Source of the DNA: Thauera sp.
GTDB lineage: Bacteria; Pseudomonadota; Gammaproteobacteria; Burkholderiales; Rhodocyclaceae
Direction: 5' to 3'
DNA length: 64,000 bases
Assembly: GCA_017302295.1 (NCBI GenBank)
Contig: JAFLDS010000006.1
Location: forward strand, 62,001 to 126,000
Positions 26,053 through 34,309 of the stretch are shown piece by piece. The notes beneath the pieces are model-generated. The model was not told the origin of the DNA and searched no databases. It worked only from the letters and a program-made list of their open reading frames with translations. The position numbers and the translations under genes were made by a program. The first letter of the stretch is position 1; the number at the start of each line of letters is the position of its first letter.

Positions 26053-27961
26053 GCGCGCTTCCCTCCCCCACGCCGTTCCCCACCCATCTCGCCTCGACCG
26101 CACCCCGCAAGGCATTGCAGACCACGATGCGCTCGGCGCGGGCAAGATCGGCCAGCGTCACCGGCGCCTCGCGCGCGCGCCACTGCGGGTCGTCCAGCAG
26201 CACGCCGCGCATGACGCCGGGCAGCACACCCGCCGACAGCGGCGGCGTCACCCACGCACCGTCGAGCAGCAGGAATAGGTTGCTGCGACCGCCCTCTGTG
26301 AGCTGCCCCGCGCGGTTGTGAAAGAGCATGTCGAATGCGCCCTCGCGCACCGCCTCGGCAATCGCCGCATCGTAGCGCTGCCGCAGCGTCGTCTTGTGAC
26401 GCAGGAAGGGGTCGGCCGCATCCACCGCGCCGGGCGCAAGCAGCAGGCGCACGCGGCCCTCGGGCAATGCCTCGAGCGGCGCGACGACGATCTCCGAGCG
26501 GCCGTCCTTGTGCAGCGCCAGCCGCATGCGATGGGCCGCCCCCGCAGGCAGCGCCGCGCACTGGCGGTCGATGCCGGCGCGGACGTCCTCGAGCGGCAAG
26601 ACGAAGCCGAGTTCGGCGGCGCTGCATGCCAGCCGTGCCAGATGGCGGTCGATGTGGCGCACGCCTTCGCCACGCGTGGCGTACATGGTCTCGAACAGGC
26701 TGAAACCGGGGTCGAGTCCGGTGAGGAAACGCGCCTTGAGCTTGCACTCCTCGTACTCGTCGTCGGCGCGGCTGTCGATGACGATGCCGGCGCCGATGCC
26801 CAGCCTTCCGCCGCGCAGTCCGCCGGCCGCAGGCGCGCCCAGCGTCAGCGTGCGGATTGCCACCGACAGGCAGAAGTTGCCGCAAGCAGCGCCAGCCCGC
26901 TCTGCGCCCGGCGCGTCGATCCAGCCGATGCTGCCGGTGTAGAGGCCACGCGGCGTGGTCTCGAGTTCGGTGATGAGCTGCATGGTGCGGAGCTTGGGCG
27001 CGCCGGTGATCGAACCGCAGGGAAAGAGCGCCCGCAGCAGCTCGGCGAAACCGACCCCGTCGGGCAACTCCGCTTCGATCGACGAGGTCATCTGGAACAC
27101 CGTCGGATAGGCCTCGACGGAGAACAGCGCCGGCACGCGCACGCTGCCGGTCCGAGCGATGCGGCCAAGGTCGTTGCGCAGCAGATCGACGATCATCAGG
27201 TTCTCGGCCCGATTCTTGGTGTCGCCGCCCAGCATGCGCGCGATTTCGCTGTCGCCCTCCGGCACGCTGGCGCGCGAGGCGGTACCTTTCATCGGTTTCG
27301 CTTCGAGCCTTCCGCCGCGGTTGCGCAGGAAGAGTTCGGGCGAGCACGACAGAATGTGCGTGGGCCCATCGTCGGCCGCGGGCGGCAGCGCGATGAAGGC
27401 GCCGAAGGCCACCGGCTGGCGCGCCCGCAGCCTGCGGTAGAGGCTGAGTGGCGAGCCGAAGGCACCGAAGTCGAGCCGGTACGTGTAATTGACCTGATAG
27501 GTCTCGCCCTCGCGGATAGCCGCATGGATGCGCGCGATGGCGTCGCGGAAGGCATCACCGTCAACGCTGGGTCGCAGCTCGAGCACGCCGGCAGGCGCCG
27601 GCCCGGCAGCGGTGGACGAGCCAGCGGGCACAAGCTCGGCCGCCTCGCGCGCGGCAAGCCAGGCATCCACATCGGCAGCGGACAGGCGCTGCAGCGATTC
27701 GAAGATCAGGAAGCGCAGCGCGCCCGCATCGGCAGGCTCCAGCGCATCATCACCGGCATGCAGCAGGCGCGCGCCCCATTCGTAATCGGCCAGGAGCACC
27801 GCGTGGCGGCCGGCGCGCATCTCGCGGTCAGCCTCGGACCACACTACGTCGAGGTGCGCCGGATCGTCGCAGCGGCACTCGCGCACGAAACCCGTGTACA
27901 GACGGCTGGTCGGCGCCGCCGCGGTGGCGGCGCAATCATCGAGCAGGGCGAAGCAGTCCAT
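26042..27961 (-). CDS. pabB: Fused aminodeoxychorismate synthase component I / aminodeoxychorismate lyase
   Basis: In this 639-residue fusion the chorismate-binding domain (about 60-370) has the signature PMKGTASR, SIEAELPDGVGFAELLRALFPCGSITGAPK and GIGAGIVIDS. It is followed by a class IV aminotransferase-fold lyase (about 385-630) with the PLP lysine in HKTTLRQRYD. Together the halves make p-aminobenzoate from chorismate, with a separate glutaminase. pABA is the direct acceptor for the beta-RFAP synthase encoded at 46.6 kb, so the fusion fits the H4MPT pathway as well as folate. It is 19 bp downstream of a fae-like gene and overlaps the HAD gene. Confidence 0.92.
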   Translation of the reverse strand: MDCFALLDDCAATAAAPTSRLYTGFVRECRCDDPAHLDVVWSEADREMRAGRHAVLLADYEWGARLLHAGDDALEPADAGALRFLIFESLQRLSAADVDAWLAAREAAELVPAGSSTAAGPAPAGVLELRPSVDGDAFRDAIARIHAAIREGETYQVNYTYRLDFGAFGSPLSLYRRLRARQPVAFGAFIALPPAADDGPTHILSCSPELFLRNRGGRLEAKPMKGTASRASVPEGDSEIARMLGGDTKNRAENLMIVDLLRNDLGRIARTGSVRVPALFSVEAYPTVFQMTSSIEAELPDGVGFAELLRALFPCGSITGAPKLRTMQLITELETTPRGLYTGSIGWIDAPGAERAGAACGNFCLSVAIRTLTLGAPAAGGLRGGRLGIGAGIVIDSRADDEYEECKLKARFLTGLDPGFSLFETMYATRGEGVRHIDRHLARLACSAAELGFVLPLEDVRAGIDRQCAALPAGAAHRMRLALHKDGRSEIVVAPLEALPEGRVRLLLAPGAVDAADPFLRHKTTLRQRYDAAIAEAVREGAFDMLFHNRAGQLTEGGRSNLFLLLDGAWVTPPLSAGVLPGVMRGVLLDDPQWRAREAPVTLADLARAERIVVCNALRGAVEARWVGNGVGEGSAHGG

Positions 27962-27980
27962 CGCGGTGAGTGACCGAAGC

Positions 27981-28511
27981 TCAGCTCCAGTCGTCGTAGT
28001 CGTGCTTGATCGCGTGCCGGTTGGCGATCAGCTCGTCGATCGTGGGCTCGTTGTTCAGCGCGCGCTTGATGGCGAGCTTGGTGGCCTCGTAGTTGGTGCG
28101 GTACATGTCCTTCTTGTCGAGGTTCGGGTCGGTCGCGCAGCGCGGGTCGATCCATACCAGGCTGATGATGCACAGGTCGTCGACGAGGTCTTTCGGGATG
28201 ATGCCTTCGATCACGCAGTCGAGCACCGCATCGGCGGTGGCCGATTGCACCACGCCGCCGAACAGCTCGATATTGGGCATGTCCTTGAGCGTGACCTTGG
28301 GCACGGTGATCGTCGCCGGACGCACCAGTTGGTTGCAGGCGCGGATCGCGAACATCGCGGTGTGGCCCTTGGTCTGCGCCATCATGTTGGCGAAGGCCTG
28401 GCCGACCGGGCCGTCGGTGCGGCCGATCAGGATCTCGGGCATCGCGTCGGTGAATTGACCTTCGGCGGCGAGCACCGTGGCTTCGCCGGCATGGAAAACG
28501 TACTTGCTCAT
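27981..28511 (-). CDS. Formaldehyde-activating enzyme paralogue lacking the catalytic His
   Basis: This 176-residue Fae-family protein aligns over its length with the canonical Fae at 42758-43267: AMPEILIG versus [21 protein letters not shown] versus [13 protein letters not shown], and NYEATKLAIKRALNNEPT at the C-terminus. The histidine used by Fae to catalyse formaldehyde condensation with H4MPT is replaced by methionine. Related divergent Fae homologues (Fae2/Fae3 type) occur in methylotrophs without a settled role. It may bind H4MPT or sense formaldehyde. It heads a short cluster with pabBC and the HAD gene. Confidence 0.85.
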   Translation of the reverse strand: MSKYVFHAGEATVLAAEGQFTDAMPEILIGRTDGPVGQAFANMMAQTKGHTAMFAIRACNQLVRPATITVPKVTLKDMPNIELFGGVVQSATADAVLDCVIEGIIPKDLVDDLCIISLVWIDPRCATDPNLDKKDMYRTNYEATKLAIKRALNNEPTIDELIANRHAIKHDYDDWS

Positions 28512-28614
28512 GAGGACTCCGGAAGAGACGCTTTGAAGAATCGGCCAGGCCGCATTCTAGGGCTTGGCCGAGGGAATGAGGCGACCGGACAGTTGTGTGT
28601 GGTGCGCGAAACCC

Positions 28615-28711
28615 GGTCTGGCGGCGGGGGATGTGCTCCGTCGGGCTGCGGAACTCGCCCTTCGGGCTCAGACAGTCCTCGCCCGCTCCGCACATCCCCC
28701 GCCGCCAGACC
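28615..28711. repeat. Long inverted repeat (22-bp perfect arms, 53-nt loop)
   Basis: Arms at 28615-28636 and 28690-28711 are perfect reverse complements, GC-rich and centred on GGCGGCGGGGGATGTGC. The loop holds smaller inverted segments. It occupies the 278-bp gap between fhcC and the fae-like gene and codes for nothing convincing. It looks like a REP/MITE-type intergenic repeat, or a very strong RNA hairpin separating the fhc operon from the fae-like cluster. Only one copy is seen here. Confidence 0.8.
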
Positions 28712-28789
28712 TGCTGCTTTGCGGAACCTACGGGCGAGAGAGCCGAGGCACATGCGGTCTTGCGAATTGGAACTGCCTACCCCGGCCGA

Positions 28790-29614
28790 TCAACCAGCAA
28801 TGAGCCACTCGCCCTTGCCGTCCGCCGCCAGGTCGCCGACGACGCGACGCGGCTCGCGCCCGGGCAGCCCCTCGAAGGCGGGATGCAGCTTGCTGAGGCT
28901 GCGTGACAACAGCGCCCACATCACGCGGATGTCGTGGTTCGTTTCGGCAAACGTTGCCGGCACGTCGGGTGCCGGCCCGGCAAACACCAGCGTGCCGCGC
29001 CGCATGCCGTAGCCGCAATGGGTGCCGACGCTGCCCGCGAGAACGATCGTTCCCGCCACCATGCGCGACGCGCAGAAATCGCCGGCATCGCCCAGCAGCA
29101 GCACGGTGCCGCGGCGCATGCGATCGCCGCAGCGGGCGCCGGCCTTTCCGCGCACGACCAGCGTGCCGCCGCGCATGCCGTCCATGCTGCCGGGCAGCGC
29201 ACCGGCGGCGAAGTCACCGACGTCGCCGCGCACTTCCAGCCGGCCGCCGGCCATCTCGCAGGCGGCCAGATGGCCGGCGCTGCCCTCGACGACGATATCG
29301 CCGCTACGCATCGCCGCGCCGAGGTAATCGCCGACGTCGCCGCTCACGCTCAAACGGCCGCCATCCATGCCCTGACCGATGCGATCGAAGCGGCGCAGGT
29401 CGCCCTCGATCCGGAGTTCGGGCGCCTCGGACGACAAGGCGTCGATATCGAACAGTTCGCCCAGCTCGACATGCGCATTGGCATGCCGCAGCTCCAGCCG
29501 CGCGACCTCAACGACATCAAGACCGGCCAGCACCGCGGGCTGGAGCGGACTCAGATCCACCCGGAAGTCGGGCTGCGCGCGCAGGCGCAGGCGGAACCCC
29601 TGAACTGCGCTCAT
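28790..29614 (-). CDS. fhcC: Formyltransferase/hydrolase complex subunit C
   Basis: This 274-residue subunit of the bacterial FhcABCD complex is related to formylmethanofuran dehydrogenase subunit C. It shows a right-handed beta-helix repeat pattern of short G..(x)..G units (GGRLEVRGDVGDFAAGALPG, GGTLVVRGKAGARCGDRM, RGTVLLLGDAGDFCASRM). It contributes to binding the polyglutamyl methanofuran arm in known complexes. The start overlaps the fhcD stop by 4 bp. It is last in fhcB-fhcA-fhcD-fhcC. Confidence 0.94.
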   Translation of the reverse strand: MSAVQGFRLRLRAQPDFRVDLSPLQPAVLAGLDVVEVARLELRHANAHVELGELFDIDALSSEAPELRIEGDLRRFDRIGQGMDGGRLSVSGDVGDYLGAAMRSGDIVVEGSAGHLAACEMAGGRLEVRGDVGDFAAGALPGSMDGMRGGTLVVRGKAGARCGDRMRRGTVLLLGDAGDFCASRMVAGTIVLAGSVGTHCGYGMRRGTLVFAGPAPDVPATFAETNHDIRVMWALLSRSLSKLHPAFEGLPGREPRRVVGDLAADGKGEWLIAG

Positions 29615-30579
29615 AAGCCTCCCTCCGCGCCCAGCAGCTTGTGCAGATGGAAATGGAAGGGGCCGAGCTTGCCGCCGTAGTTGCCGGCAGAGATGCGCGT
29701 CACGCCAGCCTCGCCGCCGCGAGCGACGAGGGCCTCGATGCCGGCGCGCATTGCCGCCGACACGTCGGCTTCGGTCAGACCGTCGATGACGATCTCCATC
29801 ACGCAGCGTGTGCCCACATCGAGTTCGGTCTTCTTCGCCAGCGGCATCAGCGCCGGGCAGAACGCATCGTTGGTGGAGGCCATCAGCGACGCGTACTTGC
29901 TGCCGACCTTGGAGCCGGAGCGCACCACCCCGCCGGGGAAAGGCATGATCACGCCCGGCACCGCTCGCATCGCCTCGACCGCCGCTTCGGCGCCGGCGAG
30001 CGCGGCGTCGGTGTCGCGCGCGAGCAGCAGCAGGTTGCCGCCGCCCACCGCCTTCACCACCGCGGTCGTCTCCTGGGCGACGAACTCGCCATCCATCACC
30101 GGCACCCGCCAGTAGCGCCTGCCGTCGATCAGCTTGGAGATCTGCCAGCCGTCGCCGAAGAAGCGCAGGTTCTTGCCCAGCGCGACGGCCTCACCCTCCT
30201 CCAGACCGGCGTAGATCGCGGTGGTCGGGCAGGTCAGCACGCACTGGCCGACGCGGCGCTCGAGCTGCTTGGCCAGTTCCTTGCCCGACATCGAGAACAG
30301 CAGCACCGAGATGCCCGGTCTGCCGTCGGGAGTTTCCTCCGCGCTCAGCATGCGCTCGATGCCCGCCTCGCAGCCGCAGGCGATCACCGAGGTGGCGAAG
30401 CCGGTCATCGCCACCGCGGCGTGGCGTGCCCAGGTGTCGTTGTGCGCGGTGATCAGCACCCTCGTGGCCTTCATCGGGAAGGCCTCGGCGAAGGTTGGAT
30501 CGATGGTGACGTCGTTGCGCACCACGGCTACCGCTTCCTGGGACGCACCGGATGTCGTTGTCTCTGCCTGTGCGCTCAT
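29611..30579 (-). CDS. fhcD: Formylmethanofuran:H4MPT formyltransferase
   Basis: This 322-residue formyltransferase subunit of the Fhc complex exchanges the formyl group between H4MPT and methanofuran. Family segments include VRNDVTIDPTFAEAFPMKATRVLITA near the start, IACGCEAGIE, RRYWRVPVMDGEF, GGNLLLLARD and a C-terminal GNYGGKLGPFHFHLH. The start (30579) and stop (29611) overlap both neighbours by ATGA, indicating tight translational coupling. Confidence 0.95.
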   Translation of the reverse strand: MSAQAETTTSGASQEAVAVVRNDVTIDPTFAEAFPMKATRVLITAHNDTWARHAAVAMTGFATSVIACGCEAGIERMLSAEETPDGRPGISVLLFSMSGKELAKQLERRVGQCVLTCPTTAIYAGLEEGEAVALGKNLRFFGDGWQISKLIDGRRYWRVPVMDGEFVAQETTAVVKAVGGGNLLLLARDTDAALAGAEAAVEAMRAVPGVIMPFPGGVVRSGSKVGSKYASLMASTNDAFCPALMPLAKKTELDVGTRCVMEIVIDGLTEADVSAAMRAGIEALVARGGEAGVTRISAGNYGGKLGPFHFHLHKLLGAEGGL

Positions 30580-32252
30580 TTGCCCCCCCGACGGCCATGC
30601 ACCTTGCACGCCAGCAACGCGCCGCCGTTGGCGCAGGAGCACAGCTCGTCCTTGCCGATCTTCGCGTTGCGGTAGCTCACGCTGAGGTGGCGTTGCGCAT
30701 ATTTTTCGATGGTCTTCTCGATGCCGGGATCGAACTCGGTCTCGAGGAAGTGGGTGCCGCCCACCGGCACCGCTTCGAGGCGGCCCTGGCGCGCGACCAG
30801 GCGGCCGTCCTTGAACACGTACTCGGGCGTGGCGAACATCGCCTGGCGGTCGGCGTCCTCGCGATACACCGCGATGTCGGCCGCGGCGCCGACGCCGAGC
30901 TGGCCGCGGTCGGCCAGCCCCAGCAGGCGCGCGGGTGCGGCGCGAGTCATGATCGCGATGTCGTACAAACTCAGCTCGCGGCCGATCTCGCGCAGGTCCA
31001 CCGAGGCCGCCACGTCCGGATGCAGGCGCGCCAACTGCTCGTCGCGGAAGGACTTGTCCATCAGCAGCCGGATCAGGTGCGGATAGCTGGTGAACGGCCC
31101 GCCGTTGGGATGGTCGGTGGTCAGCACCACCCTCCAGGGGTCGTCCATCAGCAGGAAGATCTCCAGCCCGATCGCCCACTGCAGCGCATTCACATAGCTC
31201 TGCTCGCGATAGCGGAACGGCACCACGCCGCAGCCGGCATCGCACTCGATGTCGCCGCCGACGTACTTGCGCGGGCTGCCGAGGTCGGCGTTGGCGAACT
31301 GGCGCATGGTGTCGCCGGAGGCGGTGACGGTCTGGCCGAAGATGATCTGGCCGACGTCGATGCTGACGTTGGGCGCGGCCTTCACCTTCTCGATCAACTG
31401 CCGCGTGGCCGACGAGAATTTCTTCGGCCCTTCCTTGCCGTAGCTGTGGAACTGGATGTGGGTCAGGTGGCCGGGCAGGCCATCGAGCGCGTCGATGGTC
31501 GCCAGCGTGGATTCGATGTTGCCCGCCACGCCGAGGTTGCTGGCGTGGATGTGCAGCGGATGCGGCACGCCCAGCTCGGTCAGCGCGCGCGCCAGCGTGT
31601 GCACCACGTCCCGCGGCGTGACCTGCCAATGCACGTGGTTTTCGTCGACGTCGAGCTTCCTCTGGTTGAACTTGAAGGCCGAGATGCCGCCCGGGTTCAC
31701 CACCTTGACGCCCATCGCCTTGCTCGCGTCGATGGACCAGCCGACGTAGTCGCGGATGCGCTCGAAGTCCTCGCCGCGCGCCAGCATCTCGAGGAACAGT
31801 TCCTCGTTGCCCAGCATCACGTAGGCGCCGTGGTCGAGGATGGGCGTGTCGCCCATCTCCATGTGCGCATGGCGCGCGTTGGCGGCCAGCATCGCCGGCT
31901 CGAACGCTGCCGTGTAGCCCATCTGCGCGTAGCGGTAACCGGTTTCCAGCGTGCCCGGCGTGCAGCAGCCGTTGGAGGCAAGCTCCAGCAGCGGGTCGCG
32001 CTGGCGGTTGGCGCGGTGATCCTCGGGCAGCATCATGCGCGCGAGGTTCACCTTGCCGCCGCCGATGTGGGTGTGCAGGTCGATGCCGCCCGCCATCACC
32101 ACGCAGCCCGAAACATCGTACTCGTGGTCGACTTCTTCCTGTGGATGCAGCGCGACGATGCGTCCGTCGCGCATGCCGATGTCGCGCACGTCGCCATCCA
32201 CGCCGTTGGCCGGGTCGTACACACGCCCGCCTTTCAGCCGGATCGTACTCAT
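30576..32252 (-). CDS. fhcA: Formyltransferase/hydrolase complex subunit A (formylmethanofuran hydrolase)
   Basis: This 558-residue amidohydrolase-fold subunit hydrolyses formylmethanofuran to formate and methanofuran. The metal motif His60-x-His62 (GGIDLHTHIGGGKVNL) is intact, as are later amidohydrolase segments (LHIHASNLGVAGN, GHLTHIQFHSYG, VVLTTDHPNGGPF). Length matches the subunit of known methylotrophs. The start at 32252 overlaps the fhcB stop by 4 bp. Confidence 0.95.
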   Translation of the reverse strand: MSTIRLKGGRVYDPANGVDGDVRDIGMRDGRIVALHPQEEVDHEYDVSGCVVMAGGIDLHTHIGGGKVNLARMMLPEDHRANRQRDPLLELASNGCCTPGTLETGYRYAQMGYTAAFEPAMLAANARHAHMEMGDTPILDHGAYVMLGNEELFLEMLARGEDFERIRDYVGWSIDASKAMGVKVVNPGGISAFKFNQRKLDVDENHVHWQVTPRDVVHTLARALTELGVPHPLHIHASNLGVAGNIESTLATIDALDGLPGHLTHIQFHSYGKEGPKKFSSATRQLIEKVKAAPNVSIDVGQIIFGQTVTASGDTMRQFANADLGSPRKYVGGDIECDAGCGVVPFRYREQSYVNALQWAIGLEIFLLMDDPWRVVLTTDHPNGGPFTSYPHLIRLLMDKSFRDEQLARLHPDVAASVDLREIGRELSLYDIAIMTRAAPARLLGLADRGQLGVGAAADIAVYREDADRQAMFATPEYVFKDGRLVARQGRLEAVPVGGTHFLETEFDPGIEKTIEKYAQRHLSVSYRNAKIGKDELCSCANGGALLACKVHGRRGGK

Positions 32253-33538
32253 GGCTGGCCCTCCGTCGCCAGGCGGCGCAGGGCCAGCCGCGCCTCCAGC
32301 GCCTTCGCGATGTCCGCCACTGTCGGCAGGCCATCGTCGCGCAGTATGCGCAGCGGCAGCGTCACCACCCCGTCGGCGCGGAACAGATGGCCGGCGCTGT
32401 TGATGCCCGGAGTCGCCACCGGGAAGAAAACCGTTCCCTCCCCCGCACAGGCTGACGCCAGTCGCGGATGGCCGAGCACGATGCGCGGCAGCGCAGTGGA
32501 AGGCGGCGGCAGCTTCGTCCCGAAGCTGGCCACCCACAGCAGCAGGTCGACGTCGTTGCCGGCAAGCAGGCGCGCGGTGGCGTACTGCAGCGGATCGTGG
32601 TCCAGCCCGAGCGGGCCGACCCGCGTGCGCAACGGCAGGCCCGACAGCCAGGTCGTGACCGCATTCGCCGTCTGCAGGCCGTCGGCGCCACCGAGGATGA
32701 AGGCGCCGGCGCGCGTGCTGCGGTTCAGTGACATCACGATGCGCAGCAGCGCCTCGGCGATCAGCGCGCCCTGTGCCGGCAGCCGGCCGGGCTCCCACAC
32801 CACCACGCAATAGCGCGCGGCGCGCAACGCCTGCGCCAGATCCGCCAGCGCGGTATCGGCCCCCGGCACGCGGCGGCCATCCACCAGCGCGGCGAGCATC
32901 GCCACTGCGTCGAACAGATCGCCCTCCGGCGCGATTTGCGCGACCTCGCCAGCCAGCCCGGCCGGCGCATCCACGCCGACGAACACGGTGCGACGCGCGA
33001 AGCCGGCATCGTCAACCGGCGCGCAGCGGCGGAAGAACTCGGGAAAGTTACCGACCGCGTCGGTGCCGATGCAGACGACGAGATCGGCCCGGTTGCGGAT
33101 CTCGGCCAGCGTCGAGAACACCTGCCCGCGGTCCTGCAGCGCGCGCAGCGCATGCATCAGCGCGTCGCCACGGGCGTGATCCAGGATCGCGCCGGTCGCA
33201 TTGGCCAGCCGGTAGAGCTGACGCATGCCGGCGACGTCGGTGGCGAGGCCGCCGAACAGCGGCATGCGGCAGGCCGCGAGACGGCCGACGGCCGCATCGA
33301 GCGCCATATCGGCCGTGACCGGCCGTCCATCCACCGATGGCATGGCCGACGCCGTCGCCGGGCCGAAGTCGGCGAGCCCCTGTACCGCTTTGGAACAGTC
33401 GCTGCCGACCAGCCGCAAACCGGACTGCTCCGTCTCGACACGAAAACCGTCGCACAGCAGGGAGCAGAACGGGCAGGTCCAGTTCGGCGTGACATCGACG
33501 TGGCCGTCGGGGTCGCAGGCTTGGGTGGAAGCATTCAT
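32249..33538 (-). CDS. fhcB: Formyltransferase/hydrolase complex subunit B
   Basis: This 429-residue protein is related to the molybdopterin/tungsten formate dehydrogenase-like subunit of archaeal formylmethanofuran dehydrogenase. Bacterial members act structurally in a formate-releasing complex rather than as redox enzymes. Cysteines are kept at the N-terminus as Cys22-x2-Cys25-x3-Cys29 with Cys48 downstream, so an Fe-S site cannot be excluded from sequence. It is the first fhc gene, 48 bp after the HisA-like gene on the same strand. Confidence 0.93.
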   Translation of the reverse strand: MNASTQACDPDGHVDVTPNWTCPFCSLLCDGFRVETEQSGLRLVGSDCSKAVQGLADFGPATASAMPSVDGRPVTADMALDAAVGRLAACRMPLFGGLATDVAGMRQLYRLANATGAILDHARGDALMHALRALQDRGQVFSTLAEIRNRADLVVCIGTDAVGNFPEFFRRCAPVDDAGFARRTVFVGVDAPAGLAGEVAQIAPEGDLFDAVAMLAALVDGRRVPGADTALADLAQALRAARYCVVVWEPGRLPAQGALIAEALLRIVMSLNRSTRAGAFILGGADGLQTANAVTTWLSGLPLRTRVGPLGLDHDPLQYATARLLAGNDVDLLLWVASFGTKLPPPSTALPRIVLGHPRLASACAGEGTVFFPVATPGINSAGHLFRADGVVTLPLRILRDDGLPTVADIAKALEARLALRRLATEGQP

Positions 33539-33586
33539 GGCGCTCTCGGTTGCAATTCGTGTGCCAGCGTGATCGGCGTCAGCCGC

Positions 33587-34309
33587 TCACACCCCCGATT
33601 CGGCTGCCTTCCGCAAGCGGGGTCCGATGCGTCGATCATGCAGCGCCGACGCCGTCAGCCAGGCGACGGCGCCGGCCTCCTCGGCGATACGCAGGTCGTC
33701 CTCGTCGCGGATGCCACCGGCGCCGATCAGGATCACCCGCGGCGCGCGGCGCGCGCATTCGCGCACGGTGGCGACGTCCGGCCCCTCGAACGAGCCGACG
33801 CGGTCGAGCGTCATGAGGATGACCCGCTCCGGCCACAACGCCGGATCGTCCCAGCATCCCGCCCGGTCCATCAACTCGCCGCCACGCCGGTCCAGTGACA
33901 GGATGGCGCCGCCCGCATCCGCCAGCGCCAGCCGCGCGGCGTCCGCCGTCGCCAGCGCCTCGCTGGCGAAAACCGGCGTGACTCTTGCTCCCTGGTCTCC
34001 CAGCGCCGCCCGCACCCGGGCGCAGGCGGAAACATCGGCAAAGCCCGCATCGAGCCACAGGGACAGGCCCGGCAAGGCTGCAAGCAGGCGGGTCAGAACC
34101 GCAAGCTGCACCGCTCCGCCGGTGAGTGCGTCAAGGTCGGCCACGTACAGCGTGTCGGCGCCGGCGTAATCGCACAGCGCGCGCGCTACCGTGGGCGGAT
34201 CGCTGCTTTCGCACAGCGCAGATACCACCGGCCGGTACGCACTGCGCTGGCCACGCACCGCGCGCACCACCTGGCCGTTCATCAGATCCACTACCGGTAT
34301 GATTTGCAT
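33587..34309 (-). CDS. HisA-like (beta/alpha)8 protein of the C1 cluster
   Basis: This 240-residue TIM barrel resembles HisA/HisF (IIPVVDLMNGQVVRAVRGQRSAYRPV at the start, ADTLYVADLDAL, VILIGAGGIRDEDDL near the end). HisA relatives regularly accompany fhc genes in methylotrophs and in methanogens. They are probably involved in methanofuran or H4MPT synthesis rather than histidine, but the reaction is not established. The ATG at 34309 starts the canonical barrel, with an alternative ATG at 34315. The start codons of this gene and the divergent ATP-grasp gene overlap. Confidence 0.85.
   Translation of the reverse strand: MQIIPVVDLMNGQVVRAVRGQRSAYRPVVSALCESSDPPTVARALCDYAGADTLYVADLDALTGGAVQLAVLTRLLAALPGLSLWLDAGFADVSACARVRAALGDQGARVTPVFASEALATADAARLALADAGGAILSLDRRGGELMDRAGCWDDPALWPERVILMTLDRVGSFEGPDVATVRECARRAPRVILIGAGGIRDEDDLRIAEEAGAVAWLTASALHDRRIGPRLRKAAESGV

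Noticed and set aside
28595-28906. Open frames across the large inverted repeat
   Set aside because: They consist of translated repeat sequence and overlap the end of fhcC on the other strand.
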